From the NCBI GenBank assembly GCA_030428105.1, contig JAUIBE010000015.1:1-55786 (forward strand): a DNA stretch of 55,786 nucleotides, written 5' to 3'. Below the pieces are notes generated by a model. The model made no database searches. It saw only the letters and a list, made by a program, of their open reading frames with translations, and was not told where the DNA came from. Numbering within the stretch: position 1 is the first letter of the stretch; each line of letters begins with the position of its first letter. This DNA is from Gammaproteobacteria bacterium (GTDB taxonomy: Bacteria; Pseudomonadota; Gammaproteobacteria; Xanthomonadales; SZUA-36). The position numbers and the translations under genes were made by a program. Below are positions 1-7,765 of this stretch, one piece after another.

Positions 1-2
1 CG

Positions 3-122
3 TTCTACCAACGACTGGTCAGCCGGGGAAAGCCCAAAAGACTCGCCCTTGCCGCAGTGGCTCGCAAGCTCGTGGTTATCGCTAACGCAGAGCTAAAAAA
101 CCATGCAGCACAACTGACTTGA
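3..122 (+). CDS. IS110-family transposase, C-terminal end (cut by window edge)
   Basis: The first 39 codons read through to a TGA at 120-122 and give FYQRLVSRGKPKRLALAAVA followed by RKLVVIANAELKNHAAQLT. This is the typical end of the transposase_20 (IS116/IS110/IS902) domain of IS110-family DEDD transposases. The N-terminal RuvC-like part lies outside the window. The bases right after the stop match the edge of a REP-like palindrome found at 4607-4627, so the element end appears to coincide with the gene end. IS110 elements are known to recombine into REP-type palindromes using a bridge RNA. Whether the element is intact cannot be seen here. Confidence 0.8.
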   Translation, partial: FYQRLVSRGKPKRLALAAVARKLVVIANAELKNHAAQLT

Positions 123-141
123 TGACGAAGTCGCTGTTGCG
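121..141 (+). repeat. REP-like palindrome half abutting the IS110 end
   Basis: These 21 bases are identical to 4607-4627, where they form the right edge of a complete REP-like palindrome (CCGGGATGACGAAG...), and nearly identical to 4467-4487. Here the left half of the palindrome is absent and IS110 sequence is found instead. The likely reading is that the insertion sequence integrated at the GATGAC edge of the palindrome. Confidence 0.65.
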
Positions 142-187
142 TGCGGATCGCGTATGATCTGTGCATCCGCCAAGAAGGGAACCAACA

Positions 188-1462
188 ATGAACAACAAGC
201 CCACCAATGTTCGCTGGCGGATCTTGCTGGTGCTGGTGTTCGCCAGCTTTGTTTCCTACATTCTCCGCGCCAATCTCTCCATCGCCGCGCCCGCGATGAT
301 TCCCGACCTTGGGGTCAGCGAGGTGCAGTGGGGCTGGATCCTGGCAGCGTTTACCGCTGGCTATGCACTGTTCCAGTTCCCCGGCGGGTTGCTGGCCGAC
401 CGCTTTGGCCCGCGCCTGGTGCTGACCGTGATCGCCGTTTTGTGGGGATTGCTCACCATCGCCACCAGCCTGGTGCCGGGTGAAGACTCCGGTTCGATTG
501 CGTTGGTCATCGGCACGCTGTTCCTGGTGCGCTTCCTGGTGGGCGCCACCCACGCGCCAATTTTTCCCACCGTGGGCGCATCCATCTGTCGCTGGTTCCC
601 GGTGGGCAACTGGGCTTTTCCCAATGGTCTCACCAGCACCGGCCTGACCCTGGGTTACGCGGCCTGCGCCCCGCTGTTGGCGTGGCTGGTCACGGATATT
701 GGTTGGCGCCAGTCATTCCTGGTGCTGGCGCCGTTTGGCTTCGTGGCCGCCTGGCTGTGGTGGTGGTACGCGCGCAACGATCCTTCGCAGCACGCTGCGG
801 TGAACCCGGCGGAGATTGCCCTGATTCGCGAGGGCCGGCCGGATGTTCACACCGCGCCGCCCAGGGGTGAGTGGTTGAAGGTGCTGAAGAACCGCGATGT
901 GCTGCTGCTCACGCTCAGTTATTCATGCATGAACTTCGTGTTCTACGATGCGTTCAACTGGTTTTTCTACTACCTGGTCACGGTGCGGGAATTTAGCGCC
1001 ACCGATGCGGGCCTGGTGACCTCTTCCCAGTGGATCGCCGGCGGCATCGGCGCGGCGCTGGGCGGCTGGATTTGCGACCGGCTTTGCCGCAGCGTTGGCA
1101 TGCGCTGGGGCTGCCGCTTGCCGGTGGTCATTGGCTTGCTGATTTGCGGCGCGCTGCTGATTGGCGGTTCTGTCAGCACCAGCGCCCAGGCGGCGGTGCT
1201 GATGCTGGTGTTCTGCTTCTTCTTCAACCAGCTCACTGAGGGTGCGTTCTGGGCTGCCGGTATTTCCATCGGTGGCGCCTGCTCCGGCGCCACCTGCGGG
1301 GTGCTCAATACCGGCGCCAACGCCATGGGCGTGATCAATGCCATCGCAGTGCCGGTGATTGCCGGCACGCTGGGGTGGACGTTCGCGATGGCGATGGGTG
1401 GTTTCGTCGCCTTTGTCGGCGTGATCGCGATGTTGCTGGTGCGAGCCGACCGGCAGGTTTGA
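188..1462 (+). CDS. MFS transporter, anion:cation symporter (ACS) type
   Basis: A 424-residue inner-membrane permease of the major facilitator superfamily with about 12 hydrophobic segments. The loop after the second segment carries GGLLADRFGPRLVL, the usual MFS motif A (GxLaDrxGrrxxl). A central hydrophilic loop lies near residues 205-235. The overall pattern fits the ACS branch (hexuronate, glucarate or phthalate carriers), but the substrate cannot be told from sequence. I start at the ATG at 188 because AAGAAGGGA lies just upstream; a longer frame from 161 has no such site. A TATGAT at 153-158 could be a -10 element but no good -35 is visible. It is convergent with the S9 peptidase gene, with a REP-like palindrome between the stop codons. 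Confidence 0.85.
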   Translation: MNNKPTNVRWRILLVLVFASFVSYILRANLSIAAPAMIPDLGVSEVQWGWILAAFTAGYALFQFPGGLLADRFGPRLVLTVIAVLWGLLTIATSLVPGEDSGSIALVIGTLFLVRFLVGATHAPIFPTVGASICRWFPVGNWAFPNGLTSTGLTLGYAACAPLLAWLVTDIGWRQSFLVLAPFGFVAAWLWWWYARNDPSQHAAVNPAEIALIREGRPDVHTAPPRGEWLKVLKNRDVLLLTLSYSCMNFVFYDAFNWFFYYLVTVREFSATDAGLVTSSQWIAGGIGAALGGWICDRLCRSVGMRWGCRLPVVIGLLICGALLIGGSVSTSAQAAVLMLVFCFFFNQLTEGAFWAAGISIGGACSGATCGVLNTGANAMGVINAIAVPVIAGTLGWTFAMAMGGFVAFVGVIAMLLVRADRQV

Positions 1463-1477
1463 TTTGGCACATTGCGG

Positions 1478-1510
1478 CCATGAGGTCGCGGTCTAAAGCC
1501 CGCTCCTACA
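1478..1510 (-). repeat. REP-like palindrome (GTAGGAGC type)
   Basis: On the minus strand this reads TGTAGGAGCGGGCTTTAG and continues with ACCGCGACC, the form of the GTAGGAGC REP sequences common in Pseudomonas and relatives. Two more copies are at 3561-3588 and 33309-33337. It contains the stop codon (TAG, 1506-1508) of the S9 peptidase gene and lies between two convergent genes. Confidence 0.6.
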
Positions 1511-3524
1511 GGTCTTCGTCATCACCCTCGGCTTCAGCTGACTCTTCGCCGTTGCCTTTAAGGTACGTATCCAGGAACTCCACGTAGGCGTCAGACGCCT
1601 CGATGCGGTTTTCTTTCACCTGGAAGCCGTGGCCCTCGTCGTCGAACAGCACGTATTCCACCGGCACGCCATTGGCGCGCACCGCCTCTACCAGCTCGTC
1701 GCTCTCGGCCTGCAATACGCGTGGGTCGTTGGCGCCTTGCACCACCAGCAGGGGCTTGGTGATGTTGGCGGCGTGGAACAGCGGTGAAATGCTGCGGTGG
1801 CGTTCCTCGTCGGTGGCCGGGTCGCCCATCTCGTCGTACAGCGCTTCCTTGAACGATTCCCACCACGGCGGGATGGATTTCAGGGTGCGCACCCAGTTGG
1901 TCACGCCGAAGATGTTGATGCCTACTTCGAAGGCGTCGGGGTGAAAGGCCAGGGCGGCAGCGGTCATGAAGCCACCGTAAGAGCCGCCGATGATGCCAAC
2001 CCGCTCACCATCCACCCAGTCGAGCGATTCCAGGTACTTGCGGCCCCAGACGATGTCTTTCAGGTCTTCCTCGCCGTGGCGCTTGTCATCCATGTGGAAG
2101 AAAGTTTTGCCGTAGCCGGAAGAGCCGCGGTTGTTGGCGCCCAGCACCGCGTAACCGTGGTTCACCAGGTGCTGCACCGTGGCGCTGTAGCCCTTGCGGC
2201 TCTGGCCGCCTGGGCCGCCGTGCACCAGCACCAGGGCAGGCACCTTGTTTTCGGCAGAAGCCTGCTTGGGCTTGAACAGGATGGAGGGCACCAGCACGCC
2301 ATCGAAGCTCTCGTAGCGCACCACGGTGGAATCCACCAGGTCATCCGGGTTGATTTCCGGGTTCAGTGCATGGGTCAGCCGGTCGAGCGACTGGCTGGCC
2401 AGGTCCACCACGAAAATGTCGCTGGGGATGGTGTCAGCGTTCAGCAGGAACGCGATTGTGCCGTCCCCATCGGCGAAGCGCACGTTCTGCAGGTTGCCGG
2501 GGGGCAGTTCCGGCAGAGCCACTTCGCTGCCGTCCGCCAGGTTCGTGAGGGTGACAATCGTTTCGGCATCCGCATTGATGCCCGAGTAGCGGTAGGCGCC
2601 GGTTTTCGAGAAACCGACGAAGCTCACATCCCAGTCTGCGGTGAGGTATTCGCTCATCTCGCCGCTTTCAATGTTGTAGGCCCAGGCCTGGTTCCACTCG
2701 CCGTGCTCATCGGTCGAAAGAATCAGGTTTTGGCTGTCGGGCGTGAAGGTGTACACCCCGTAGGAAATGTTGCCTTCGTGCGCGGTGATCAGTTTAGGCG
2801 CTTCGTTGAAGCTGGTTTCCACCAGGTAAACATCGGAGTCGGCGCTGGTGCGCGGTTTGGTCATGGCCACCCAGCGGCCATCGGGGCTGACTGCGTCAAT
2901 GCTCAGGGCCTGGTCGTTCTGGAACACCAGTTCACGCGAGTAGTCTTCCGCGCTGTAGGCATACAGGTCCAGGGCCTGGGGGTCGCGCTCGTTGGTGCGG
3001 ATGTAGAACCGCGAGCCATCGCCGGACCAGCCGGTGAAAATGGCGCGGGTTTCATCGCCCGGGGTCAGGTCGGTGGTGGTTCCGTCCAGTTCGCGCACCC
3101 AGATGTGGTTGCGCTCGTTGCCGCCCTTGTCGGCCATGAACAGCACCCGCTCGTCGCCAGGGAAATAGCTGGCTGAATGGTGGGCGTCGTCGGTGGAGTG
3201 AGTCAGTTGCACGGTTTCGCCGCTGGCCAGGTTCCTGGCGTACACATTGAAAATCCCGCTCTCATCACTGGTGTAGAGCAATTTCTCGCCATCTGGCGAG
3301 AAACTGTACCCGTCGCTGTGCGGCAGGTAGTAGGTGGTGGTGGCGAAAAACGCCTCGGCGCTGTAGGTCTGCACTTCGCGGGCGGCGGGTTCAGCCGTCT
3401 CAGCCGCGGGTTCAGCGGCTGGCTGTGGCGCTGCCGCTGATTCGGGCGCCTGGCGCTCGCATGCGGTGATGGCCAGGGCAGTGATTGCCGTGGTGATGAG
3501 CATAGTGATGAATTTTGTGTTCAT
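1506..3524 (-). CDS. S9-family (prolyl oligopeptidase-like) secreted peptidase, lipoprotein
   Basis: A 672-residue serine peptidase. The N-terminus is a lipoprotein signal (hydrophobic run ending ITAC, Cys near residue 22), followed by a low-complexity Ala/Pro/Glu linker to about residue 52. A beta-propeller of WD40/TolB-like blades (SFSPDGEKLLY, SYFPGDERVLF, AVSPDGRWVAM, TFTPDSQNLIL) occupies about 60-400. The C-terminal alpha/beta hydrolase has nucleophile GGSYGG, Asp in GANDPRV and His in DDEGHGF, so the triad is complete. The family cleaves oligopeptides, usually dipeptidyl- or acylaminoacyl-type. The protein is probably anchored in the periplasm or outer membrane and would feed peptide uptake, for instance by the OPT transporter at 13497. 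The stop codon lies inside a REP-like palindrome. Confidence 0.9.
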   Translation of the reverse strand: MNTKFITMLITTAITALAITACERQAPESAAAPQPAAEPAAETAEPAAREVQTYSAEAFFATTTYYLPHSDGYSFSPDGEKLLYTSDESGIFNVYARNLASGETVQLTHSTDDAHHSASYFPGDERVLFMADKGGNERNHIWVRELDGTTTDLTPGDETRAIFTGWSGDGSRFYIRTNERDPQALDLYAYSAEDYSRELVFQNDQALSIDAVSPDGRWVAMTKPRTSADSDVYLVETSFNEAPKLITAHEGNISYGVYTFTPDSQNLILSTDEHGEWNQAWAYNIESGEMSEYLTADWDVSFVGFSKTGAYRYSGINADAETIVTLTNLADGSEVALPELPPGNLQNVRFADGDGTIAFLLNADTIPSDIFVVDLASQSLDRLTHALNPEINPDDLVDSTVVRYESFDGVLVPSILFKPKQASAENKVPALVLVHGGPGGQSRKGYSATVQHLVNHGYAVLGANNRGSSGYGKTFFHMDDKRHGEEDLKDIVWGRKYLESLDWVDGERVGIIGGSYGGFMTAAALAFHPDAFEVGINIFGVTNWVRTLKSIPPWWESFKEALYDEMGDPATDEERHRSISPLFHAANITKPLLVVQGANDPRVLQAESDELVEAVRANGVPVEYVLFDDEGHGFQVKENRIEASDAYVEFLDTYLKGNGEESAEAEGDDEDL

Positions 3525-3560
3525 GTCTTTATTGCCTGGTTGATTGTGTTTTTTGTGAGA

Positions 3561-3588
3561 GCCATCGCGGCGAGGCGCCGCTCCTACA
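3561..3588 (-). repeat. REP-like palindrome (GTAGGAGC type)
   Basis: The minus strand reads TGTAGGAGCGGCGCCTCGCC then GCGATGGC, a hairpin GCGGCG-CCT-CGCCGC. It lies between the divergent S9 peptidase and SDR genes, just upstream of the putative SDR -10 element. Confidence 0.6.
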
Positions 3589-3594
3589 GAATCT

Positions 3595-3603
3595 TGCTAT
3601 TCT
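3595..3603 (+). promoter_or_regulatory. Possible extended -10 element of the SDR gene
   Basis: TGCTATTCT fits the extended -10 form TGnTATnnT and ends six bases before the ATG at 3610. Transcription would then start at or next to the ATG, so the message may be leaderless. No convincing -35 box or Shine-Dalgarno is seen. Confidence 0.35.
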
Positions 3604-3609
3604 TCGCGG

Positions 3610-4386
3610 ATGACAAACTCAACCATCGATCCGCTTTTCGACCTCACCGGCCGCGTGGCGCTGGTTTCCGGCGCCAGCCGTGGAATAGGTGAGTCTATTG
3701 CACATTGCCTTGCAGCGCACGGTGCCCACGTGATTATTTCCAGCCGCAAGGCTGAAGGTTGCGAGCGCGTGGCTTCCGAGATCCAGGCTGCCGGCTTCAG
3801 CGCCGAGGCATTTGCCTGCCACGTTGGCGACATGGACCAGATCCACGCCATCATCGACCACGCAGCGCAAAAGCACGGCCGCATCGATATCCTGGTCAAC
3901 AATGCGGCGGCCAATCCGTACTGGGGCCCAATCCTGGATACACCGCTGGAGGCGTTTGAGAAAACCTGCGAGGTTAACCTGCGCGGCTATTTCTTCATGT
4001 CTGCGTTGGCCGGGCAACTGATGAAGAAAAACGGCGGTGGCGCAATTCTCAACACGGCTTCCATCAATGGCCTGCGGCCACCGCCGTTGCAGGGCATTTA
4101 TTCGATCACCAAGGCCGCCATCATCAACATGACCAAGGCTTTTGCCAAGGAGTGCGGGGCGTTTGGCATTCGCGTCAATGCCTTGCTTCCCGGGCTCACC
4201 AAAACCAAGTTTGCTGGCGCCCTGTTCGAGAACGAGCAGTTCTACAACAGCATGATTTCGGCCATTCCGCTGGGGCGGCATGCCGAGCCGGATGATATGG
4301 CGGGGGCGGCGTTGTACCTGGTTTCCGATGCCGGCCGTTACACCACCGGCGAGTGCCTGGTTGTGGATGGTGGGTTGACCATCTGA
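3610..4386 (+). CDS. SDR-family NAD(P)-dependent oxidoreductase
   Basis: A 258-residue classical short-chain dehydrogenase/reductase, a cytosolic Rossmann-fold enzyme. It shows the cofactor motif GASRGIG (about 20-26), NNAA (about 97), the catalytic Ser in the NTASING strand and YSITK (Tyr and Lys). It ends with the usual GECLVVDGG strand. The Arg in SSRKAEG after beta-2 favours NADPH. The substrate is unknown; the family includes 3-oxoacyl-ACP reductase-like and alcohol dehydrogenase-like enzymes. It is divergent from the S9 peptidase gene. The 348 bases downstream hold only repeats and a terminator. Confidence 0.9.
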   Translation: MTNSTIDPLFDLTGRVALVSGASRGIGESIAHCLAAHGAHVIISSRKAEGCERVASEIQAAGFSAEAFACHVGDMDQIHAIIDHAAQKHGRIDILVNNAAANPYWGPILDTPLEAFEKTCEVNLRGYFFMSALAGQLMKKNGGGAILNTASINGLRPPPLQGIYSITKAAIINMTKAFAKECGAFGIRVNALLPGLTKTKFAGALFENEQFYNSMISAIPLGRHAEPDDMAGAALYLVSDAGRYTTGECLVVDGGLTI

Positions 4387-4432
4387 AGGCACGGCCGCGT
4401 TTTCGCCACTGAGGTCGCGCTTCTGTTCCACC

Positions 4433-4662
4433 GGTGGGTCCCGGATAAAGCTACTCGCTTTTCCGGGATGACGATTTCGCTGTTGCGCGTACTGCCGTCA
4501 TCCTGGGAGTGCGGCTGCTTGCAGCCGTGCTACCCGGGATCCATTCGTGGGCACGGGGCCGCGTTGTTTGCTGGTGGGTCCCGGATAAAGCTACTCGCTT
4601 TTCCGGGATGACGAAGTCGCTGTTGCGCGGTCGGATAAAGCTACTCGCCTTTCCGGGATGAC
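4433..4662 (+). repeat. Cluster of three REP-like palindromes (TACTC loop)
   Basis: Two complete copies (4433-4472 and 4573-4612) and one 5'-truncated copy (4629-4662) of a palindrome of the form GGTGGGTCCCGGA-stem-TACTC-stem-TCCGGGATGAC. Further copies are at 15339-15380 (minus), 15891-15932 and 21966-22007. The inner stem varies in a paired way between copies (AAAGC/GCTTT, AGGCC/GGCCT, ATTTC/GAAAT), whereas the TACTC loop and CCGGGATGAC edge are constant. The cluster fills most of the gene-free stretch 4387-4734; nothing else but the terminator is visible there. Confidence 0.75.
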
Positions 4663-4695
4663 AAAAAAAGCCCGGTTGCGAACAACCGGGCTTTT
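4663..4695 (-). terminator. Rho-independent terminator of the TonB2-type operon
   Basis: A 12-bp perfect stem (AAAAGCCCGGTT at 4666-4677 with AACCGGGCTTTT at 4684-4695) with a short loop. On the minus strand it is followed by a run of T. It lies 40 bases past the stop of the TPR gene, the last gene of the leftward operon. Confidence 0.85.
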
Positions 4696-4734
4696 GTTTC
4701 TTGCTTAAGGCTGCGGCGGGAACGCCGCTGGCGC

Positions 4735-6090
4735 TTAGTTGGTGCTTTCTGCTTCCAGCGCTTCCAGCAGGGCGTCGCGCTCGCGCGGCGCTTCGTTCGG
4801 AAGCTCCTGGGCCATCAGCTCGCGGCGCCTGATTTCGCTGTCCACGAAGGCAACCCACTGCTGGGCGGCCCGGCGGCTACGCTCGTCGCGCGCTGCGTTG
4901 TTGAAGGCATCCTTGGCTGCGGTCAGCTTGGTCTGGTTCATCAGCGACATCCCCAGCAGGATATACGCCTGGTCGGTGCGCTTGAGGCCACCAATGCGCA
5001 GGGCATTGCGGATGGCGCCTTCGGCTTCCGACCACTCTTCCAGGTTCACGTGCGACTGGGCCAGGCGAACGTACAGGTCGCCGTCGTTGGAAAGGTCGGC
5101 CGCGCGGCGCAGCGGAGGAATGGCTTTCTCATCCTCGCGCGCCTGGTACCAGGCCTGTGACAGCAGGCGCAGGTTGCGGTCGTTGGCTTCCACGTTGTCA
5201 GCCGCCATTTCCTTGTCCAGCGTCACCGCCGCCTTGTAAGGCACGTTGTGCAGCAGGTACAGGTTGGCCAGGTTCGTCGCGTGACGCTTGGGGTCGATGG
5301 CGCCGGATTCGTACAGCACCTCGGTCAGCGCCAGCTGCTTCTTGGTGTCACCCAGCTCTGAGTGCACGCCGGCCAGGGTCAGGATGTACTGGTCCTTGGG
5401 GTACAGCGCGATCAGCTCTTTGAGCACACCCAGCAGTTCCTGGTACTCACCCAGTTGCAGGTAGCACGAATGCAGCAGCAACAGCCAGTTCTCTTTCGGG
5501 TCCTGGCCCTTGTCGCGGTACATCTGCACTGCCCGGTTCAACGGCCCAAGGGCTTCCCGGTAGCGTTCCTGCTGGTAGTAGATCTGGCCTTCCAGCAGCA
5601 CGATCTCGGCGCTGACCTCGGGCACGATATCCATCAGCCGGCGTATCGTGGCCAGTGAGCCATCGTAGTCCTCGGTCATGAACTGCAACTGGGCCACGGT
5701 CTTGAGCGTGCTTTGCACCAGGCCTTCGGGCAGTTCCGGCTGACGCAGGACCTGCTCGTAGGCGTTCAGGGCGCCGCGGTAGTCTTCCTGGAGATAGCTC
5801 AGGTAGGCCTGCAGGTTCCAGGTCTGGGCGCGCTCATAGGGGCTGAGTTTTTCGTTCACCTTGAGGTCTTCCAGGCGACGCTGGGCGTTGACGAAGTCCT
5901 CGGCTTCCATGAACTCCTGCACCTCGGTGAGCTTCTCGTAAACCTGCTGACTCATGGCCACGGTTTGCTTGGTCTCGCGGTCGTCATCCTGGGCCATGGC
6001 TGGCGCGGCAAGCCCCAGTGCCAGGGCCAGGGTGAGTGTGACTGCAAGATATTGCTTGGCTCGAGATTCAGTTTTCATAAGGAGACGCAT
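4735..6090 (-). CDS. TPR-repeat periplasmic protein of the TonB2 cluster
   Basis: A 451-residue protein with a signal peptide (hydrophobic run to about residue 34, AMAQ cleavage site) and helical tetratricopeptide-like repeats over the rest. Examples are blocks around EDFVNAQRRLEDL, EDYRGALNAYEQVL, QERYREALGPLNRAV and LEEWSEAEGAIRNAL. It is the last gene of the cluster, 4 bases after tonB. In Vibrio and Shewanella a TPR protein occupies the same place behind tonB2 and is proposed to assist TonB2-dependent transport. TPR proteins bind partners, here perhaps TonB or the ExbB-like proteins. A second in-frame ATG four codons in (6078) is an alternative start with a more usual signal peptide. Confidence 0.85.
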   Translation of the reverse strand: MRLLMKTESRAKQYLAVTLTLALALGLAAPAMAQDDDRETKQTVAMSQQVYEKLTEVQEFMEAEDFVNAQRRLEDLKVNEKLSPYERAQTWNLQAYLSYLQEDYRGALNAYEQVLRQPELPEGLVQSTLKTVAQLQFMTEDYDGSLATIRRLMDIVPEVSAEIVLLEGQIYYQQERYREALGPLNRAVQMYRDKGQDPKENWLLLLHSCYLQLGEYQELLGVLKELIALYPKDQYILTLAGVHSELGDTKKQLALTEVLYESGAIDPKRHATNLANLYLLHNVPYKAAVTLDKEMAADNVEANDRNLRLLSQAWYQAREDEKAIPPLRRAADLSNDGDLYVRLAQSHVNLEEWSEAEGAIRNALRIGGLKRTDQAYILLGMSLMNQTKLTAAKDAFNNAARDERSRRAAQQWVAFVDSEIRRRELMAQELPNEAPRERDALLEALEAESTN

Positions 6091-6094
6091 TCAA

Positions 6095-6751
6095 CTATTC
6101 AGTGATTTCGTAGGTGAACTTGTTCTGTACACCTGGGACTTCGATGGCCTGGCCATCCACCACGCGGGGCTTGTACTTGAACTTAAGCGCCGCTTCGATG
6201 GATGCGCGGTGGAACATGGAACTGGTGCACTGGTCTTCGATCACGAACGGATTGGTGATCGTGCCATTGCGGGTTACCGTGTACTGCACCACGCAGAAGC
6301 CTTCGATACCACGCGCCAGGGCGCGCTGGGGATAGATTGGAGCAACCTTCACGATGGGCAGGTAGTCGCCCTCGCCAACACCCAGGCTGAAACCGCCGGT
6401 CATTTCGATGTCGGTCTCGGCCGGAGGCGCGGAAACCGCGATCTTCTCGGCATTGGGGTTCAGGTTTTCCATCTGCGGGGCCGGTGGCTCCGGTGGTGGC
6501 TCTTCCGGCTCCGGCGGCTTCTCAGGTTTGCGCTGGCGGCGCTCGACCTGTTCATCACGCTTGAGTCGGACGAAATCCACGATATTGGTAGCGCCACCCT
6601 CGTTGAGGGTGCGGTCCGCAGTTTCGATCATGTACTGCATCATCCAGAACAGCGCGGCTGTGATGACAACACCAAGCACGAAGCCGATGGCCATCCGGAA
6701 ATACATCGCCGTCTGGCTGACGCTGAGGGTTTGAGCGATTGAGGCAGCCAT
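6095..6751 (-). CDS. tonB: Energy transducer TonB (TonB2 type)
   Basis: A 218-residue TonB. A membrane anchor lies at about 20-45 (IGFVLGVVITAALFWMMQYM). A Pro/Glu-rich spacer follows at about 78-95 (KPEKPPEPEEPPPEPPAP), then the C-terminal TonB fold with the YP motif region (APIYPQRALARGIEG) and the VQYTVTRNGTITNPFVIE strand. The short rigid spacer and the place after exbD fit the TonB2 class. It couples the proton motive force from ExbB/ExbD to outer-membrane TonB-dependent receptors. It lies 11 bases after exbD and 4 bases before the TPR gene, so translation is probably coupled. Confidence 0.93.
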   Translation of the reverse strand: MAASIAQTLSVSQTAMYFRMAIGFVLGVVITAALFWMMQYMIETADRTLNEGGATNIVDFVRLKRDEQVERRQRKPEKPPEPEEPPPEPPAPQMENLNPNAEKIAVSAPPAETDIEMTGGFSLGVGEGDYLPIVKVAPIYPQRALARGIEGFCVVQYTVTRNGTITNPFVIEDQCTSSMFHRASIEAALKFKYKPRVVDGQAIEVPGVQNKFTYEITE

Positions 6752-6762
6752 TAAGGGCCCTC

Positions 6763-7170
6763 CTACTGCTCCTGAGCAGCGATTGATACGTTAAACACTC
6801 CGGCAGCGCGAGCTGCATCCATTACCTGGATCAGGGTGTCGGTTTTACTTTCCTTGTCAGCTTGTATGACAACAGAACCCTGCGGATTCTCCGCGTGCAG
6901 GCGTTCGATGTTCGGACGAACCGAACGAACGTCCACCTGGCGGCGGTCGATCCAAATGTCGTTGTTGGGACCAATGGCCACCAGGATGTTGGCTTTCTCC
7001 TGCTTGACGGCGGTGGCCGCATCGGGTCGGTTGACCTCGATACCAGCCTCCTTGATGAAGGTTGCCGTCACGATGAAGAAAATCAGCATGATGAACACCA
7101 CGTCCAACATGGGCGTGATGTTGATCTCCTGTTCTTCCTCGGCCTCAACTTGGTTGAACATATGCCGCAT
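6763..7170 (-). CDS. exbD: Biopolymer transport protein ExbD
   Basis: A 135-residue ExbD/TolR-family protein. A short cytoplasmic tail precedes INITPMLDVVFIMLIFFIVTA, the single membrane helix with the conserved proton-carrying Asp (LDVVF). A periplasmic domain ends at NVSIAAQEQ. AAGGAG sits 7 bases before the ATG. It forms the proton-driven stator with the ExbB-like proteins encoded just upstream. Confidence 0.95.
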   Translation of the reverse strand: MRHMFNQVEAEEEQEINITPMLDVVFIMLIFFIVTATFIKEAGIEVNRPDAATAVKQEKANILVAIGPNNDIWIDRRQVDVRSVRPNIERLHAENPQGSVVIQADKESKTDTLIQVMDAARAAGVFNVSIAAQEQ

Positions 7171-7208
7171 TTCAATTCTCCTTAATGAGCCGGTGCGGTG
7201 TTAGCGAC

Positions 7209-7748
7209 TCACGCATGGTGTATGTCAAGTTCATCGGTGATCAGTTCGCGTTCCCGGTTCACCTTGTTCTGCAGGTAAGCCTGCATGGCAACACCGGAAA
7301 GGGCCGCCACCATTCCGGCCATGGTCGGAATGGTGGCCATAGAAACGCCCGAAGCCATCGAGCGCGGGTTACCCGAGCCCGAAACGGCCATAACCTGGAA
7401 CACTTCGATCATTCCCGTCACCGTACCCAGCAGACCCATAAGCGGGCACAGGGCCACGCAGGTCTGGATCAGGGCAATATTGCGCTCTGACAGGGCTGAG
7501 ATCTGCGAGATGATGCGCGTGCGGATCGCGTGGGCTTTCCACGACGAGTGATCGTTACGCGCACTCCAGGCAGACAGCGCCTTTCGCAACAGCGCGGGAT
7601 GGCTGGTGCGAAAGTAAATCAGGCGCTCGATGATCAGGATCCACATGAACAGGGTGAGCAGGGCGATGAACCACAGTACGGTTCCGCCCAACTCAAAGAA
7701 ATCCCTGATCGTTTCGAGAAACGGCAGGTAGTAAAAAATAAAGTCCAT
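7209..7748 (-). CDS. exbB: ExbB-type proton channel protein (short ExbB2)
   Basis: A 179-residue MotA/TolQ/ExbB protein with an N-terminal helix (GTVLWFIALLTLFMWILIIE) and two later membrane segments, the first containing PLMGLLGTVTGMIEVFQVMA. It is the short ExbB of the TonB2 system; the longer TtpC-like paralogue is encoded immediately upstream. It lies 18 bases after ttpC and 38 before exbD. Confidence 0.95.
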   Translation of the reverse strand: MDFIFYYLPFLETIRDFFELGGTVLWFIALLTLFMWILIIERLIYFRTSHPALLRKALSAWSARNDHSSWKAHAIRTRIISQISALSERNIALIQTCVALCPLMGLLGTVTGMIEVFQVMAVSGSGNPRSMASGVSMATIPTMAGMVAALSGVAMQAYLQNKVNRERELITDELDIHHA

Positions 7749-7765
7749 TACCTACCCCCGGTTCC

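Noticed and set aside
1797-3176. Long open frame (459 codons) on the plus strand
   Set aside because: It is entirely antisense to the S9 peptidase gene, whose protein has a full set of family motifs. The high-GC codon bias opens the opposite frame. The same applies to long antisense frames at 18708-19742, 26707-28792, 43635-44918 and 45412-46752 upstream of 45723.
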